From NCBI RefSeq assembly GCF_040195635.1, contig NZ_JBEFTX010000002.1, forward strand, positions 310,001-374,000: a DNA stretch of 64,000 nucleotides, read 5' to 3'. The notes under the pieces are model-generated. The model searched no databases and was not told the DNA's origin. It was given only the letters and a program-made list of their open reading frames with translations. Position 1 is the stretch's first letter. The number at the start of each line of letters is the position of its first letter. Below, in pieces: positions 17,163-26,690 of this stretch. The position numbers and the translations under genes were made by a program. This stretch comes from Thermasporomyces sp040195635 (GTDB taxonomy: Bacteria; Actinomycetota; Actinomycetes; Propionibacteriales; Actinopolymorphaceae).

Positions 17163-18656
17163 ACGACGCGACGGCGACAGCAATGGTGGGCAGCATCGTT
17201 TCGGCCCCTGCGGAGGAAGAGCTTCCTGCTGGTCTGGTGCGCCGGACTCATCTCGATGTCTGGTGACTGGGCACTCAAGATCGCGTTGCCGATGCTGGTG
17301 CTCGAGGGCACCGGATCGGTGGCCGCGACCAGTGGCGTCGCCATCGCGGGCGTCCTTCCGACACTCTTCTTCGGCGGGGTGGCAGGGGTCTTCGTCGACC
17401 GATGGGACCGCCGCAGGGTGATGCTCGTGGCATCGCTCGGGCAGGCCCTCGCGGTGCTTCCGCTGGCGGTGATCGACGGGCCAGGCACGGTCTGGGTCTG
17501 CTACGCCGTCACGTTCGCCGTCGGGACTCTGGCCCAGTTCGTTCAGCCCGCGGAGTCGGCGCTCCTCCCGTTGCTCGTCGACGCCAAGGACCTGATCGCG
17601 GCCAACTCGCTCAACGCCGTCAACAACAACCTCGCCCGGCTGGTGGGGCCCGCCCTCGGTGGGCTGGTCGCCGCATGGGCTGGACTCACCGCCGTGGCGT
17701 ACGTCGACGCCGCCACATTCGTGGTGGCGGCACTCCTGCTGGCCTGCGTCCGCGGCACGTACGCGGCAGCCGGGATGGACCGGCTCGCGGGGGGCGTCGC
17801 GACGGAGACGCCGAGCGATCGGCGGTTCCTTCGGTCGTACGCCAGGATCGGAACGGAGCTGGTCGATGGCCTGGCGTTCATCGCGCGTTCGCGGGTGCTG
17901 GTCGTGCTCATCGCGACGTTCACGGTGACGTCGGTCGGCGAAGGCCTCATGGGTGCCCTCTTCGCCGTGTACGTCAAGGAAGGGTTGCACGGTGGCGTCA
18001 CCGAGGTGGGCTGGCTGATGTCGGCACAGGCGGTCGGCGGCATCGTCGGGGGAGTGGTGGCCGGCTGGTTCACGCGCTTCTCGCCGATCCGGTTGCTCAC
18101 CGTCGGCGCGGCCGTGTTCGGTGTCATCGACGTGGTGCTCTTCGCCTATCCACTCGCCTGGTCGGCGTTCTGGCCGGCGATGGTGCTGCTGATCCTGGTC
18201 GGCGTTCCAGCGGTCCTGGTCAGCTCGACCGTTACGGCGCAGATCCAGGGAGCGGCACCCGACGAGTTCCGCGGACGCGTGTTCGCGGTCATGGGTACCT
18301 CGATGGGTCTCGCGATGATGCTCGGTGCCGCGCTCGGTGGCGCGTTCGGTGACGACCTCGGAGCCATGGCGATGCTGATCTGGCAGGGCGCGGGATACCT
18401 CGTCGCCGGTCCGGTGGTCGGCCTGTTGCTCGGCGGTCGCGCGTTGGCGAAGGCACGCCGTACAGCTGCGGCGGTGCCTGCCGCGGTAGGCGCTAGCATG
18501 GCGAGCCCGATCACCGAGCGTTCGATCACTGAGACCTCGATCGGCGAGCCATCGAACGCCGGGCCATCGATCAACGGGGACTCGATCAACGGGGACTCGA
18601 TCAACGGGGACTCGATCAACGGGGACTCGATCAACGGGGACTCGATCCGGAGGTAG
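17160..18656 (+). CDS. MFS transporter, EntS/MFS_3 type
   Basis: 498 residues with 11-12 predicted helices. Motif A reads FVDRWDRRRVM after helix 2, and a second GRVFAVMG segment follows helix 8, as in EntS-like and macrolide exporters. It is probably a proton-driven exporter of a small hydrophobic compound or siderophore. The C-terminal 50 residues are low complexity with five INGDS pentads. A perfect palindrome covers the start. Only 2 bp separate it from ung, so the two form an operon. Confidence 0.85.
   Translation: MTTRRRQQWWAASFRPLRRKSFLLVWCAGLISMSGDWALKIALPMLVLEGTGSVAATSGVAIAGVLPTLFFGGVAGVFVDRWDRRRVMLVASLGQALAVLPLAVIDGPGTVWVCYAVTFAVGTLAQFVQPAESALLPLLVDAKDLIAANSLNAVNNNLARLVGPALGGLVAAWAGLTAVAYVDAATFVVAALLLACVRGTYAAAGMDRLAGGVATETPSDRRFLRSYARIGTELVDGLAFIARSRVLVVLIATFTVTSVGEGLMGALFAVYVKEGLHGGVTEVGWLMSAQAVGGIVGGVVAGWFTRFSPIRLLTVGAAVFGVIDVVLFAYPLAWSAFWPAMVLLILVGVPAVLVSSTVTAQIQGAAPDEFRGRVFAVMGTSMGLAMMLGAALGGAFGDDLGAMAMLIWQGAGYLVAGPVVGLLLGGRALAKARRTAAAVPAAVGASMASPITERSITETSIGEPSNAGPSINGDSINGDSINGDSINGDSINGDSIRR
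18565..18650 (+). repeat. 15-bp coding minisatellite in the MFS tail
   Basis: Five identical 15-bp units (ATCAACGGGGACTCG) preceded by diverged ones encode S-I-N-G-D. It lies after the last membrane helix, so it probably does not affect transport. Confidence 0.9.
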
Positions 18657-18658
18657 GC

Positions 18659-19438
18659 GTGACCAACCCGGCACCATCAGCGACGGCGACAACTTCCACG
18701 GACACCGCCTCAGCAACGCCGGCAGCTTCCGCGACGTCGGCGGGCACCGGGTCGCCGGCGGGCGTGGCGCGTCCCTCGTTGGACGAGGTGGTCGAAGCCG
18801 GCTGGGCCGCTGCCCTCCAGCCGGTCGCGAAGCGGATCAGCGCGATGGGTGACTTCCTACGTGACGAGATCGCTGCCGGTCGGGCGTACCTCCCCGCGGG
18901 CGCCAATGTGCTGCGCGCCTTCCAGCAGCCGTTCGCCGACGTTCGCGTCCTCATCGTCGGCCAGGACCCCTATCCGACGCCCGGCCATCCTGTCGGGCTG
19001 AGCTTCTCGGTGGCGCCCGACGTCCGGCCGATCCCGCGCAGCCTGCAGAACATCTACCGGGAGTACGCCGCGGACCTCGGCCACGCGTTGCCCGCCAACG
19101 GCGACCTCACGCCCTGGTCCGAACGCGGCATCCTGCTGCTCAACCGCTCCCTGACCGTCGAGCCCGGCCGTCCCGCGTCCCACCGTGGCAAGGGCTGGGA
19201 AGAGGTCACCGACCAGGCCATCCGCGCCTTGGTCGCGCGCGGCACCCCGCTCGTGGCGATCCTGTGGGGGCGTGACGCCCAGGGCCTTCGGCCGCTGCTC
19301 GGGTCGGTGCCACGCATCGAGACCGCCCATCCCAGCCCGATGTCGGCGGACCGGGGGTTCTTCGGGTCGCGTCCGTTCAGCCGGGCCAACACCCTGCTGG
19401 CCGACCAGGGCGGGGAGCCGGTCGACTGGTCCCTGTAG
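18659..19438 (+). CDS. ung: Uracil-DNA glycosylase, family 1
   Basis: 259 residues from a GTG with GGAGG at good spacing. It removes uracil from DNA to start base-excision repair. The water-activating motif is GQDPYP with the catalytic aspartate at 103; the uracil-stacking LSFSV and the minor-groove loop HPSPMSADRGFFG with H224 are intact. The first 40 residues are an Ala/Thr/Ser-rich tail of no known role. It is the second gene of a unit with the MFS exporter. Confidence 0.95.
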   Translation: MTNPAPSATATTSTDTASATPAASATSAGTGSPAGVARPSLDEVVEAGWAAALQPVAKRISAMGDFLRDEIAAGRAYLPAGANVLRAFQQPFADVRVLIVGQDPYPTPGHPVGLSFSVAPDVRPIPRSLQNIYREYAADLGHALPANGDLTPWSERGILLLNRSLTVEPGRPASHRGKGWEEVTDQAIRALVARGTPLVAILWGRDAQGLRPLLGSVPRIETAHPSPMSADRGFFGSRPFSRANTLLADQGGEPVDWSL

Positions 19439-19548
19439 GCCCTGGGTTCCGAACGGTTGACCGGCTCCGGCCGGCATTTTGCCCTTTCGTGTGCTGTACT
19501 CCTTTGCGGGATCTCGAGTGAGCTCGATCCAGGCAAGTGGGGGGAACC

Positions 19549-21489
19549 ATGCACGTCAAGCGCGTCCCGTACCGGAGCCGTGGCCGCTGGCCGGCAGTCG
19601 CTGCCGCCGGCGTCGTGCTCCTTCCCGTCGTTCTGCTCGGTTGTGGCGGCCCCGACATACCGCCGCGCGAGGCACGCGACGCGGTCAGCGGGTTCGCCAC
19701 CGAGTGGTCGCGCGGGAAGGCGGCGCAGGCGGTCGACCCGCACACCGCACGCACCGCCGCCACCACGGTCCGCGACCTGAACGAGTCGCTCACCATCACG
19801 ACGACGACCGTGACACCCAAGGGGAAGTTGGCCTGCCTCGACGACGACCAGGCGGAGTCGATCAACGCCGGCCGTGGCGTCTGCCGGCAGAACCTCGCCG
19901 TGACCCACGAACTCGCCGGCCTGGGCCGGTGGCGCTACACGACCACGGCGGAGGTACGCGAGGACGCCGAGGGCGGCTGGGCCGTGTGGTGGACACGAGA
20001 GACCTTCCACCCGAAGCTCACCGGTACGACGAGGCTGGAGCGGCATCGGGCTCTGCCACCCCGCGCGTCGATCCTCGACCGCAACGGTGAACCGCTGACC
20101 GAGGAACGACCGGTCGTCCGGGTCGGCGTGCTTCCCGGCAAGGCGAAGCCGGACATGACCTACTACGAACTCGGCCGGAACCTCGGCATCGACGCGGCCG
20201 ACCTGCGCAAGCGCGCCGATGCCGCCTCACCGAAGCAGTTCGTCGACGTTCTCGCCCTCCGTGAGCAGGCCTACGACGAACTCTCCTATGTTCTCGACGA
20301 GATCCCCGGCGTCACGACGAGGAAGGCCACGATGTCGCTGGCGCCCACGTCGTCCTACGCGCGCGGCGTCCTGGGCGTGATGTCACCTGCGACCGACAAG
20401 ATGCTGAAGGACGCGGGACCACTGGCGGTGATCGGTGACCCGGTGGGGGTCAGCGGGCTGCAGCGCGCGTTCGAGGAACAGCTCGCCGGACGGCCCGGTG
20501 GTTCGATCGACGTGGTGGACGTACGCAACGGCAAGAAGTTGCACGAGGTCTACACGCTGGAGCCGCGGCCCGGCAAGGCACTGCGTACCACTCTCGACCC
20601 GTTCGCGCAGGAGGCCGCCGAGCACGTCGTCGAGGCGCAGGAGAAGCCGACCTCCATCGTGGCCGTCCGGGCGAGTACCGGTGAGATCCTCGCCGCCGCC
20701 AACGGTCCGGGGGTGACGTCGTACAACCGCGCGTTCGTCGGTGAGTATCCGCCGGGCTCGACGTTCAAGGTCGTCTCGGTCGCGGCTCTCCTGGAGAACG
20801 GCCTCAGCATGGTCGAGTCGGTGGAGTGCCCGGCGGAGACCAACGTGGGTGGGAAGCGGTTCAAGAACGCGCACAACATGAGCCTGCCGAACGGGCCGAC
20901 GTGGAATGCGTTCGCGTTCTCGTGCAACACCACCGTCGTCAACCGGGCGGAGAACCTCGCCGACGGCGACCTCGTCGCGATGGCACAGCGGTTCGGGATC
21001 GGTGCGGACTGGGATCTCGGCCTGCCGGCGTACTCCGGTTCGGTGCCGGAGCCGAAGGACCTGGTAGACCGGGCCGCCACCATGATCGGGCAGGGGCGGG
21101 TCCTGATGAGCCCGTTGGGCATGGCGCTCGTGGCGGCGGCGGTCGACTCCGGCCAGCCGCGTGCGCCCGTGCTGGTGCCGAAAGTGAAGCCCGGTGGGCC
21201 GGTGGGTGAGAACCTGCCGGCTGGGCTGCGGACGAACCTCCGCGAACTGATGCGGAGAGTGGTCGAGTCCGGGTCGGCTCGGAGTCTTGACCTGATCGGC
21301 GAGCCCGTGCATGCGAAGACCGGGACGGCCGAGTACGGCAACGAGAGCCCGCCGCGTACGCACGCGTGGATGATCGGCTTCCGCGGCGACATCGCGTTCG
21401 CGGTCGTCGTCGAGGACGGCGGCGGGGGCGGTCGCGATGCGGGGCCGGTGGCGCGGTCGTTCCTTCAGGAGTCCCGCTTCGTCCAGTGA
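19549..21489 (+). CDS. Penicillin-binding lipoprotein, class B transpeptidase
   Basis: 646 residues from the ATG after GGGGGGA. A signal peptide ends in the lipobox LLGC, so it is anchored by C32. Residues about 35-150 form an NTF2-like MecA-N domain, followed by a PBP dimer domain and the transpeptidase. The active-site motifs are STFK (S404, K407), SCN (S458) and KTG (K590). It cross-links peptidoglycan outside the membrane. The MecA-N layout is that of low-affinity PBPs and of mycobacterial PBP-lipoprotein, so beta-lactam tolerance is possible. It appears to be a single gene. Confidence 0.92.
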   Translation: MHVKRVPYRSRGRWPAVAAAGVVLLPVVLLGCGGPDIPPREARDAVSGFATEWSRGKAAQAVDPHTARTAATTVRDLNESLTITTTTVTPKGKLACLDDDQAESINAGRGVCRQNLAVTHELAGLGRWRYTTTAEVREDAEGGWAVWWTRETFHPKLTGTTRLERHRALPPRASILDRNGEPLTEERPVVRVGVLPGKAKPDMTYYELGRNLGIDAADLRKRADAASPKQFVDVLALREQAYDELSYVLDEIPGVTTRKATMSLAPTSSYARGVLGVMSPATDKMLKDAGPLAVIGDPVGVSGLQRAFEEQLAGRPGGSIDVVDVRNGKKLHEVYTLEPRPGKALRTTLDPFAQEAAEHVVEAQEKPTSIVAVRASTGEILAAANGPGVTSYNRAFVGEYPPGSTFKVVSVAALLENGLSMVESVECPAETNVGGKRFKNAHNMSLPNGPTWNAFAFSCNTTVVNRAENLADGDLVAMAQRFGIGADWDLGLPAYSGSVPEPKDLVDRAATMIGQGRVLMSPLGMALVAAAVDSGQPRAPVLVPKVKPGGPVGENLPAGLRTNLRELMRRVVESGSARSLDLIGEPVHAKTGTAEYGNESPPRTHAWMIGFRGDIAFAVVVEDGGGGGRDAGPVARSFLQESRFVQ

Positions 21490-21506
21490 GGCGGAACTCA
21501 TGTCCC

Positions 21507-21553
21507 TGATCATGAAGACTTCTGGGGGAGGACTCCGGGAGGCTTCATGATCA
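21507..21553. repeat. TGATCA-armed palindrome with a divergent core
   Basis: TGATCATGAAG (21507-21517) and CTTCATGATCA (21543-21553) are perfect 11-bp arms. The 25-nt GC-rich loop does not match the core of the other copies. It follows the PBP gene and may act as its terminator. Nothing else is seen in 21554-21784. Confidence 0.75.
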
Positions 21554-21784
21554 ACGCCTCGCCTGTGGTCGTTCATGCGGGAGGCACGGCGTGGCAGGCC
21601 GCTCAGCTGATCGGTCCGGCGTCGCCAGACAGGCCATAGACTCGAAGGTATTGGCCGGTCGGTGCGTGTGCGCGGACGTTACGCGGTACCTGTGCCGTCA
21701 CGCCGGACGACGTGATCAACGCGTGGCCGCTGCAACTATTGTCTGCGTTCCTCCGCCGGAAGGGCAGGAGAGGGACCTACGAAC

Positions 21785-22768
21785 ATGGCGATCACGGTGG
21801 CTCTCGCCGGTGACACGATGCTCGGTCGAGGTGTGGCCGAACGCCTGCGGGAGTTCGGTCCGCGGTCGGTGTTCGCTCCAGAGATCCGTGACGTTGTCCG
21901 GACCGCCGACGTGTGTGTCGTGAACCTCGAGTGCTGCGTTTCGGACCGTGGTGAGCCTTGGCCCGCCCCAGGCAAGCCGTTCTTCTTCCGGGCGCCACCG
22001 GTGGCGGCGGAAACGCTTGCCTGGTTGGGTGTCGACTGCGTGACCCTGGCCAACAACCATGCGCTGGACTTCGGCAAGCAAGCCCTTCTTGACACCCGGT
22101 CGTTGTTGGCTGCGGCTGGCATCGCAAGCGTCGGTGCGGGCGCGACGGAGGACGAGGTGCGTGAACCCGTCGTCCTCGATGCTGCTGGAGCACGCCTCGC
22201 GGTGGTCGGCGTCACCGATCATCCCGCTGACTACACCGCGGGTCCTGGCCGCGCCGGTGTGGCGTACGCCGACCTGCGCGAGGGTGTTCCCGCGTGGCTG
22301 GCGAGGAACGTCGGCGCCCAGCATCGTGCTGCCGGTGTCGACGCGGTACTGGTCTCTCCGCACTGGGGACCGAACATGGCGTCGGAGCCGTTGACCTATG
22401 TGCGCGAGGCGGCCGGGGCGTTGCTGGCGGCCGGTGCCACGTTCGTGGCCGGCCATTCGGCGCATGTCTTCCACGGTGTCGCAGGGCCGGTCGCCTACGA
22501 CCTGGGCGACTTCGTCGACGACTACCGGGTCGATCCGTACCTCCGAAACGACCTTGGGATCCTGGTACTGCTGACGCTCGACGGGGACGGCCCGCGGCGG
22601 ATGCGGATCGTGCCGCTCGGGCTGGACTTCTGCTTCACGCGGCTGGCGTCTGAGGAGGAGTACGCCTGGATCGCGCGGCGTCTCGTGGCGGCCTGTGCGG
22701 CCCTCGGGAGCGAATGGGAGATCCGCGACGAGAAGGACCAGCTCGTGCTCGACCGCCCTCGGCTTTGA
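21785..22768 (+). CDS. CapA-family metallophosphatase-fold protein
   Basis: 327 residues with GGAGAGGGA before the ATG. It shows the CapA signature: GDTMLGRGV near the N-terminus, NLECCVS, LANNHALDFG and a C-terminal GHSAHVFHG, the metal ligands of a calcineurin-like fold. CapA proteins take part in poly-gamma-glutamate export or in hydrolysis of surface polymers. No capBC-like genes are present and no signal peptide is visible, so a soluble cytoplasmic phosphoesterase-like role is equally likely. Confidence 0.85.
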   Translation: MAITVALAGDTMLGRGVAERLREFGPRSVFAPEIRDVVRTADVCVVNLECCVSDRGEPWPAPGKPFFFRAPPVAAETLAWLGVDCVTLANNHALDFGKQALLDTRSLLAAAGIASVGAGATEDEVREPVVLDAAGARLAVVGVTDHPADYTAGPGRAGVAYADLREGVPAWLARNVGAQHRAAGVDAVLVSPHWGPNMASEPLTYVREAAGALLAAGATFVAGHSAHVFHGVAGPVAYDLGDFVDDYRVDPYLRNDLGILVLLTLDGDGPRRMRIVPLGLDFCFTRLASEEEYAWIARRLVAACAALGSEWEIRDEKDQLVLDRPRL

Positions 22769-23013
22769 GGCAGGGCGGCTCGGGACCCTGGTCGTGTTCC
22801 AGCCAGGTTGGCCGGCCAACAACGGCACCTTGCAGGTCTTGCGCACTCGTGGGCGCGCGGCAGGTCTGGGAGGATGCCTCGATGCTCCTCGTCCACGACG
22901 TCGACCTCCACCCCGGTGTCGCGCCGCCGGTGCGGATGAGGAGGTCCCGCTCGCGCCGGGACACCGCAGCTGCAGCCTGGAAAGCGATTGACGTGGGCGA
23001 GAGGATCGGACGC

Positions 23014-23412
23014 GTGACCGACGAAGTCCTGGAAGCGTTCCGTGACGAGGCGGAGGCGCTCGACAGCGTGGTCGAGAAGCTGAGCACCGACGACTTCCGC
23101 CGTCCGACCAACTGCCCACCGTGGGACGTCAAGGAGCTGATCATCCACATCGCAGTGGTCCTCCCGCCGTATCCGCTCCGGGTGGCGGACTCGTCCACGC
23201 CGGGCATAACCGAACCCGACGACTACTACCGGCGTCCCGACCGCACGCGCCCGGACTACCACGGCGGGATCGCCGACCGGGCCGTCGAGACCGCCGCCGA
23301 GATCGCCGCCGAGATCGCCGCCGAGATCGCCGCCGAGATCGCCGACGGTGCCGCCGCCGGCAGGCTGCTGGCCGCCGGCGCGTGCGCTGATCGGTGGCCG
23401 CTGCTCTCATGA
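23014..23412 (+). CDS. Truncated mycothiol-dependent DinB-like protein
   Basis: 132 residues from a GTG preceded by GAGAGGA. The first 50 residues (DEVLEAFRDEAEAL, then CPPWDVKELIIHIA) match the N-terminal four-helix domain of maleylpyruvate-isomerase-like (MDMPI_N) proteins. After an AEIA tetrad array the frame ends early, about half the usual length, and its stop overlaps the next start by 4 bp (ATGA). It is either a decayed gene kept for translational coupling or a small helical protein. The 245 bp upstream (22769-23013) show no convincing gene. Confidence 0.55.
   Translation: MTDEVLEAFRDEAEALDSVVEKLSTDDFRRPTNCPPWDVKELIIHIAVVLPPYPLRVADSSTPGITEPDDYYRRPDRTRPDYHGGIADRAVETAAEIAAEIAAEIAAEIADGAAAGRLLAAGACADRWPLLS
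23290..23345 (+). repeat. 12-bp coding minisatellite
   Basis: Four copies of GCCGCCGAGATC encode AAEI tetrads inside the truncated DinB-like frame. Confidence 0.85.
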
Positions 23413-25763
23413 CGCTCATGACCCAGACGATCCAGGTCGCAGGCCTCGTCCAACCGGCGGAGATCCTCATCGACGAATGGGGAATCCCGCACCTCTACGC
23501 CGAATCCGCCGACGACGCGTTCTTCGTCCAGGGGTTCAACGCCGCCCGCGACCGGCTGTTCCAGATCGACCTGTGGCGGCGGCGCGGCCTCGGCCTGCTG
23601 TCGGAGGCGTTCGGGCCGGACTATGTCGAACGCGACCGGGCGGCGCGGCTCTTCCTCTACCGCGGCGACATGGCCCGCGAGTGGGCGGCGTACGGTCCCG
23701 ACGCCGAACGCGTTGCGACCCGGTTCGCCGCGGGCATCAACGCCTACATCGCCTACGTGGAAGAAAATCCTGACGCGATGCCGCCGGAGTTCGCGATGCT
23801 GGGACATCGACCCGATCGCTGGCGGCCCGAGGACGTCGTCCGTATCCGCAGCCATGGGATCGCGCACAATCTGCTGCAGGAGGTGGCACGCTCCGACACG
23901 GGCAGCAGCCTGGGAATCGCCGCCGATGTCGTGCGACAGCACCTGAAACCACGGTGTCAACCGCACCTTGCTGAGGGCCTCGACCTGCACCTTCCCGATG
24001 ACCTGCTGCGGGTCTTCGAGCTCGCGACCCAGCCCCTGGTGTTCGCCGACGACCCGCGCGACCCGCTGGGCGAGGGCACGCTCGGGGAGTACGCGCCGGA
24101 CAGTCGTTCCGCTGCGCGCGGGCACCACCCTTCCGGCGAGGGGAGCAACAACTGGGTCGTGGCGGGCACACGCACGACGACGGGCCGGCCGATCCTGGCG
24201 AGCGATCCGCACCGGTCCTACGCGACCCCGTCGCTGCGCTACATCGCCCACGTGTCGGCACCAGGACTGGACGTCATCGGTGCCGGTGAGCCAGCGCTCC
24301 CGGGCGTGACGCTCGGCCACAACGGCAAGGTGGCGTTCGGGTTCACGATCTTTCCCATCGACACGCAGGACCTCTACGTCTATGAGCTGGACCCGGCCGA
24401 CCCGACGCGCTACCGGTACGCCGGCGACTGGGAACGGCTGCGGATCATGCGGGAAACCCTCGCTGTCAAGGGAGAGTCGCCTCGTCAAGCCGACCTTGCG
24501 TTCACCCGGCACGGCCCGGTGATCTACGTCGACGCCGAACAGCACAAGGCCTATGCCGTTCGTTCGACCTGGTTCGAACCAGGAACGGCGGCCTACGTCG
24601 GCAGTCTCGCCTGTCTCCGCGCCGCTGACGCCGAGGAGTTCCGCGCGGCGCTGGCGGGGTGGGGAAGTCCGGGCGAGAACCACGTGTACGCCGACGTCGC
24701 GGGCAGCATCGGGTGGACGGCCGCAGGGCTGGTGCCGCGAAGGCGGGGATGGGACGGGCTGTTGCCGGTGCCAGGCGACGGACGGTACGAATGGGACGGT
24801 TTCCTTCCCGCCGAGGATCTTCCGCAGATCGTCGATCCGCCAGAAGGGTTCGTGGCGACGGCGAACCAGTTCAACCTGGCTGACGACCAGCCGGCCGATC
24901 GCGTACCCAGCTACGAGTGGCCCGACCCGGCCCGGCACCAGCGGATCGTCGAGGTTCTCGCGTCCCAGCCCGCGCACGCGCTCAGCGACTCCATGCAGCT
25001 GCAGGTCGACCAGCTTTCGGTTGCCGCGCGTGAGGTGACGGATCTGCTCGACAAGATTCGGGTCGACGACGACCCACAGGTCACAGCCGCGGTCCGACTC
25101 CTCCGCGACTGGGACGCCGTCGAGTCGGCAGACTCGGCAGCCGCCGCGCTGTACGAGGTGTGGGTCTCCCGGCATCTCATGCCGGGCTTCGTCCGCGCCG
25201 TCCTCCCTCCCGGTGGGCCGGACGTGGTGGACGACGTCGATCCGCACGGGCTGCGCGAGGCCCTCCGCGATCCGGCGCGATGGTGGGGAGCTTGGGGAGC
25301 CGAGGCGACGGAACGACGCGACCTCCTGTTGACGTCGACGTTGCGCGACGCCTACGCCGAACTCGTGCAGCTGCTGGGACCTGACCCGTCGCGCTGGGCC
25401 TGGGGTGATCTGCACGTCAACCGGCAGCGCCACCCGCTCGGTCACCTCGATTCCAGCCTGGACGTCGGGCCGATGCCTGTCGGCGGGTCGGGGACCACCG
25501 TCAACGCAGGCCCGTACTACTCGCCCGACCTCGTACAAACGATCGGTGCGTCGTTCCGGATGGTGCTCGACGTCGGCGCCTGGGACAACTCGATGGCCAT
25601 CAACACACCCGGACAGTCCGGCGATCCACGCAGTCCGCACTACCGCGACCTCGCGGAGACCTGGCGACGCGGCGACTACGTACCCCTCCTCTACAGCCGT
25701 GCCGCCATCGAAGCCCGCACGTCCGTACGCCTCCACCTGCAGCCTGCGGCCGACCCCACGTGA
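23409..25763 (+). CDS. Penicillin-acylase-family Ntn hydrolase
   Basis: 784 residues from the ATG whose ATGA overlaps the preceding stop; an in-frame GTG lies at 23394. It has the two-chain layout of penicillin G acylase and AHL acylases: an alpha region, a linker and a beta chain beginning at the nucleophile S246 in GEGSNNWVV. Later segments include LPGVTLGHNGKVAFGFT, ATANQFN and the C-terminal WDNSMAINTPGQSGDP. It should hydrolyse an amide-linked acyl group; penicillins, acyl-homoserine lactones or lipopeptides are options. No signal peptide is seen, which is unusual in a family that is mostly exported. It is convergent with the rhamnose genes. Confidence 0.9.
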   Translation: MTLMTQTIQVAGLVQPAEILIDEWGIPHLYAESADDAFFVQGFNAARDRLFQIDLWRRRGLGLLSEAFGPDYVERDRAARLFLYRGDMAREWAAYGPDAERVATRFAAGINAYIAYVEENPDAMPPEFAMLGHRPDRWRPEDVVRIRSHGIAHNLLQEVARSDTGSSLGIAADVVRQHLKPRCQPHLAEGLDLHLPDDLLRVFELATQPLVFADDPRDPLGEGTLGEYAPDSRSAARGHHPSGEGSNNWVVAGTRTTTGRPILASDPHRSYATPSLRYIAHVSAPGLDVIGAGEPALPGVTLGHNGKVAFGFTIFPIDTQDLYVYELDPADPTRYRYAGDWERLRIMRETLAVKGESPRQADLAFTRHGPVIYVDAEQHKAYAVRSTWFEPGTAAYVGSLACLRAADAEEFRAALAGWGSPGENHVYADVAGSIGWTAAGLVPRRRGWDGLLPVPGDGRYEWDGFLPAEDLPQIVDPPEGFVATANQFNLADDQPADRVPSYEWPDPARHQRIVEVLASQPAHALSDSMQLQVDQLSVAAREVTDLLDKIRVDDDPQVTAAVRLLRDWDAVESADSAAAALYEVWVSRHLMPGFVRAVLPPGGPDVVDDVDPHGLREALRDPARWWGAWGAEATERRDLLLTSTLRDAYAELVQLLGPDPSRWAWGDLHVNRQRHPLGHLDSSLDVGPMPVGGSGTTVNAGPYYSPDLVQTIGASFRMVLDVGAWDNSMAINTPGQSGDPRSPHYRDLAETWRRGDYVPLLYSRAAIEARTSVRLHLQPAADPT

Positions 25764-25820
25764 TCATGATCGTGATCATGAAGGTTTGCCGGCGTATCTG
25801 CCGCTTTCCCTTCATGATCA
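25761..25820 (+). repeat. TGATCA-armed palindromic element, copy 3
   Basis: The arms TGATCATGAA (25773-25782) and TTCATGATCA (25811-25820) enclose a 28-nt core with GTTTGCCGGCGTATCTGCCG. An extra TGATCA at 25761 is 12 bp before the arm and reaches the acylase stop codon. It lies between convergent genes and is therefore a candidate terminator. From 25821 to 25889 there are only short GCGGCGCGC direct repeats. Confidence 0.85.
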
Positions 25821-25889
25821 TGAGAGGGCGGCGCGCCCTTACTGCATCGGCGGCGCGCACTTACTGCATGACGAGAGAGCGGCGCGCCT

Positions 25890-26690
25890 CTACTGCAGGT
25901 TCACCAGCATCCCGCCGTCGACGAGGATCTCCGCGCCGTTCATGTACGCCGACTCCGGCTGGGACAGCAGCCAGATCATCCCCGCGATATCGGCGGGTTC
26001 GCCGACCCGGCCGACCGGAATGCGGCCCCCCAGGTAGTCGAGCTTCGCGGTGTTCGTCCAGTCGGCACGGTTGATGTCGGTCGCGATCGCGCCCGGCAGT
26101 ACCGCGTTGCAGGTGATCCCATGCGGCCCGAGCACGATCGCGAGACTCTTCATCAACGAACTGATCCCCGCCTTCGTCGCGCAGTAGTGCACCTGTCGTG
26201 AACCGCCCACCCAGGCAGAGATCGACGACACCGAGATCACCCGACCGCCGCGTCCGGCGTCGACCATCGCCTTGGTGAAGGCCTGGGTCACCAGGAAAAC
26301 GCCGCGCAGGTTGACGTGCTGGACCCGGTCCCACAACTCCAGGTCGATGTCGAAGAAGTCCGCGAACGGGCAGATTCCCGCGTTGTTGACCAGGACGTCC
26401 AGCGGTCCCCATTCCGCGTGCACCGTCTCGGCCATCGCCCGCACCGCATCCGGGTCGGCGACGTCAGCTTCCACGAGCAGCGCCGCGCCACCGGCGTCCT
26501 CGACGAGTTGGCCCGTTTCCTGCGCGTAGGAAAGCTCTCCGGGGGGATAGTTGACCGCCACCCTGGCACCCTCGGCGCCGAACCGGGCGGCCGTCGCGCG
26601 CCCGATCCCGCGCGCGGATCCGGTGACGAGAACCTGGCGCGGACGGGTCGCTTCAACTGCCGCCACCGACGCCGCGTCCGGAGTGCTCAT
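25890..26690 (-). CDS. SDR-family probable L-rhamnose 1-dehydrogenase
   Basis: 266 residues. Cytoplasmic NAD(P)-dependent dehydrogenase with the Rossmann motif GSARGIG (24-30), NNAG and the catalytic Y169/K173 pair in YCATK. Segments NNAGICPF, SSISAWVGG, CNAVLPGAIATDIN and the ending VDGGMLVNLQ closely resemble, from memory, bacterial L-rhamnose 1-dehydrogenases of the oxidative pathway, which make L-rhamnono-lactone. Neighbouring rhamnosidase and rhamnonate dehydratase genes support this. It overlaps the preceding lactonase-like gene by 4 bp (ATGA). Another sugar or polyol substrate cannot be excluded. Confidence 0.82.
   Translation of the reverse strand: MSTPDAASVAAVEATRPRQVLVTGSARGIGRATAARFGAEGARVAVNYPPGELSYAQETGQLVEDAGGAALLVEADVADPDAVRAMAETVHAEWGPLDVLVNNAGICPFADFFDIDLELWDRVQHVNLRGVFLVTQAFTKAMVDAGRGGRVISVSSISAWVGGSRQVHYCATKAGISSLMKSLAIVLGPHGITCNAVLPGAIATDINRADWTNTAKLDYLGGRIPVGRVGEPADIAGMIWLLSQPESAYMNGAEILVDGGMLVNLQ

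Noticed and set aside
22882..23013. Longer N-terminus for the DinB-like gene (ATG at 22882)
   Set aside because: The extension is Arg-rich without family similarity, whereas the GTG at 23014 has a ribosome binding site and begins the conserved helix.
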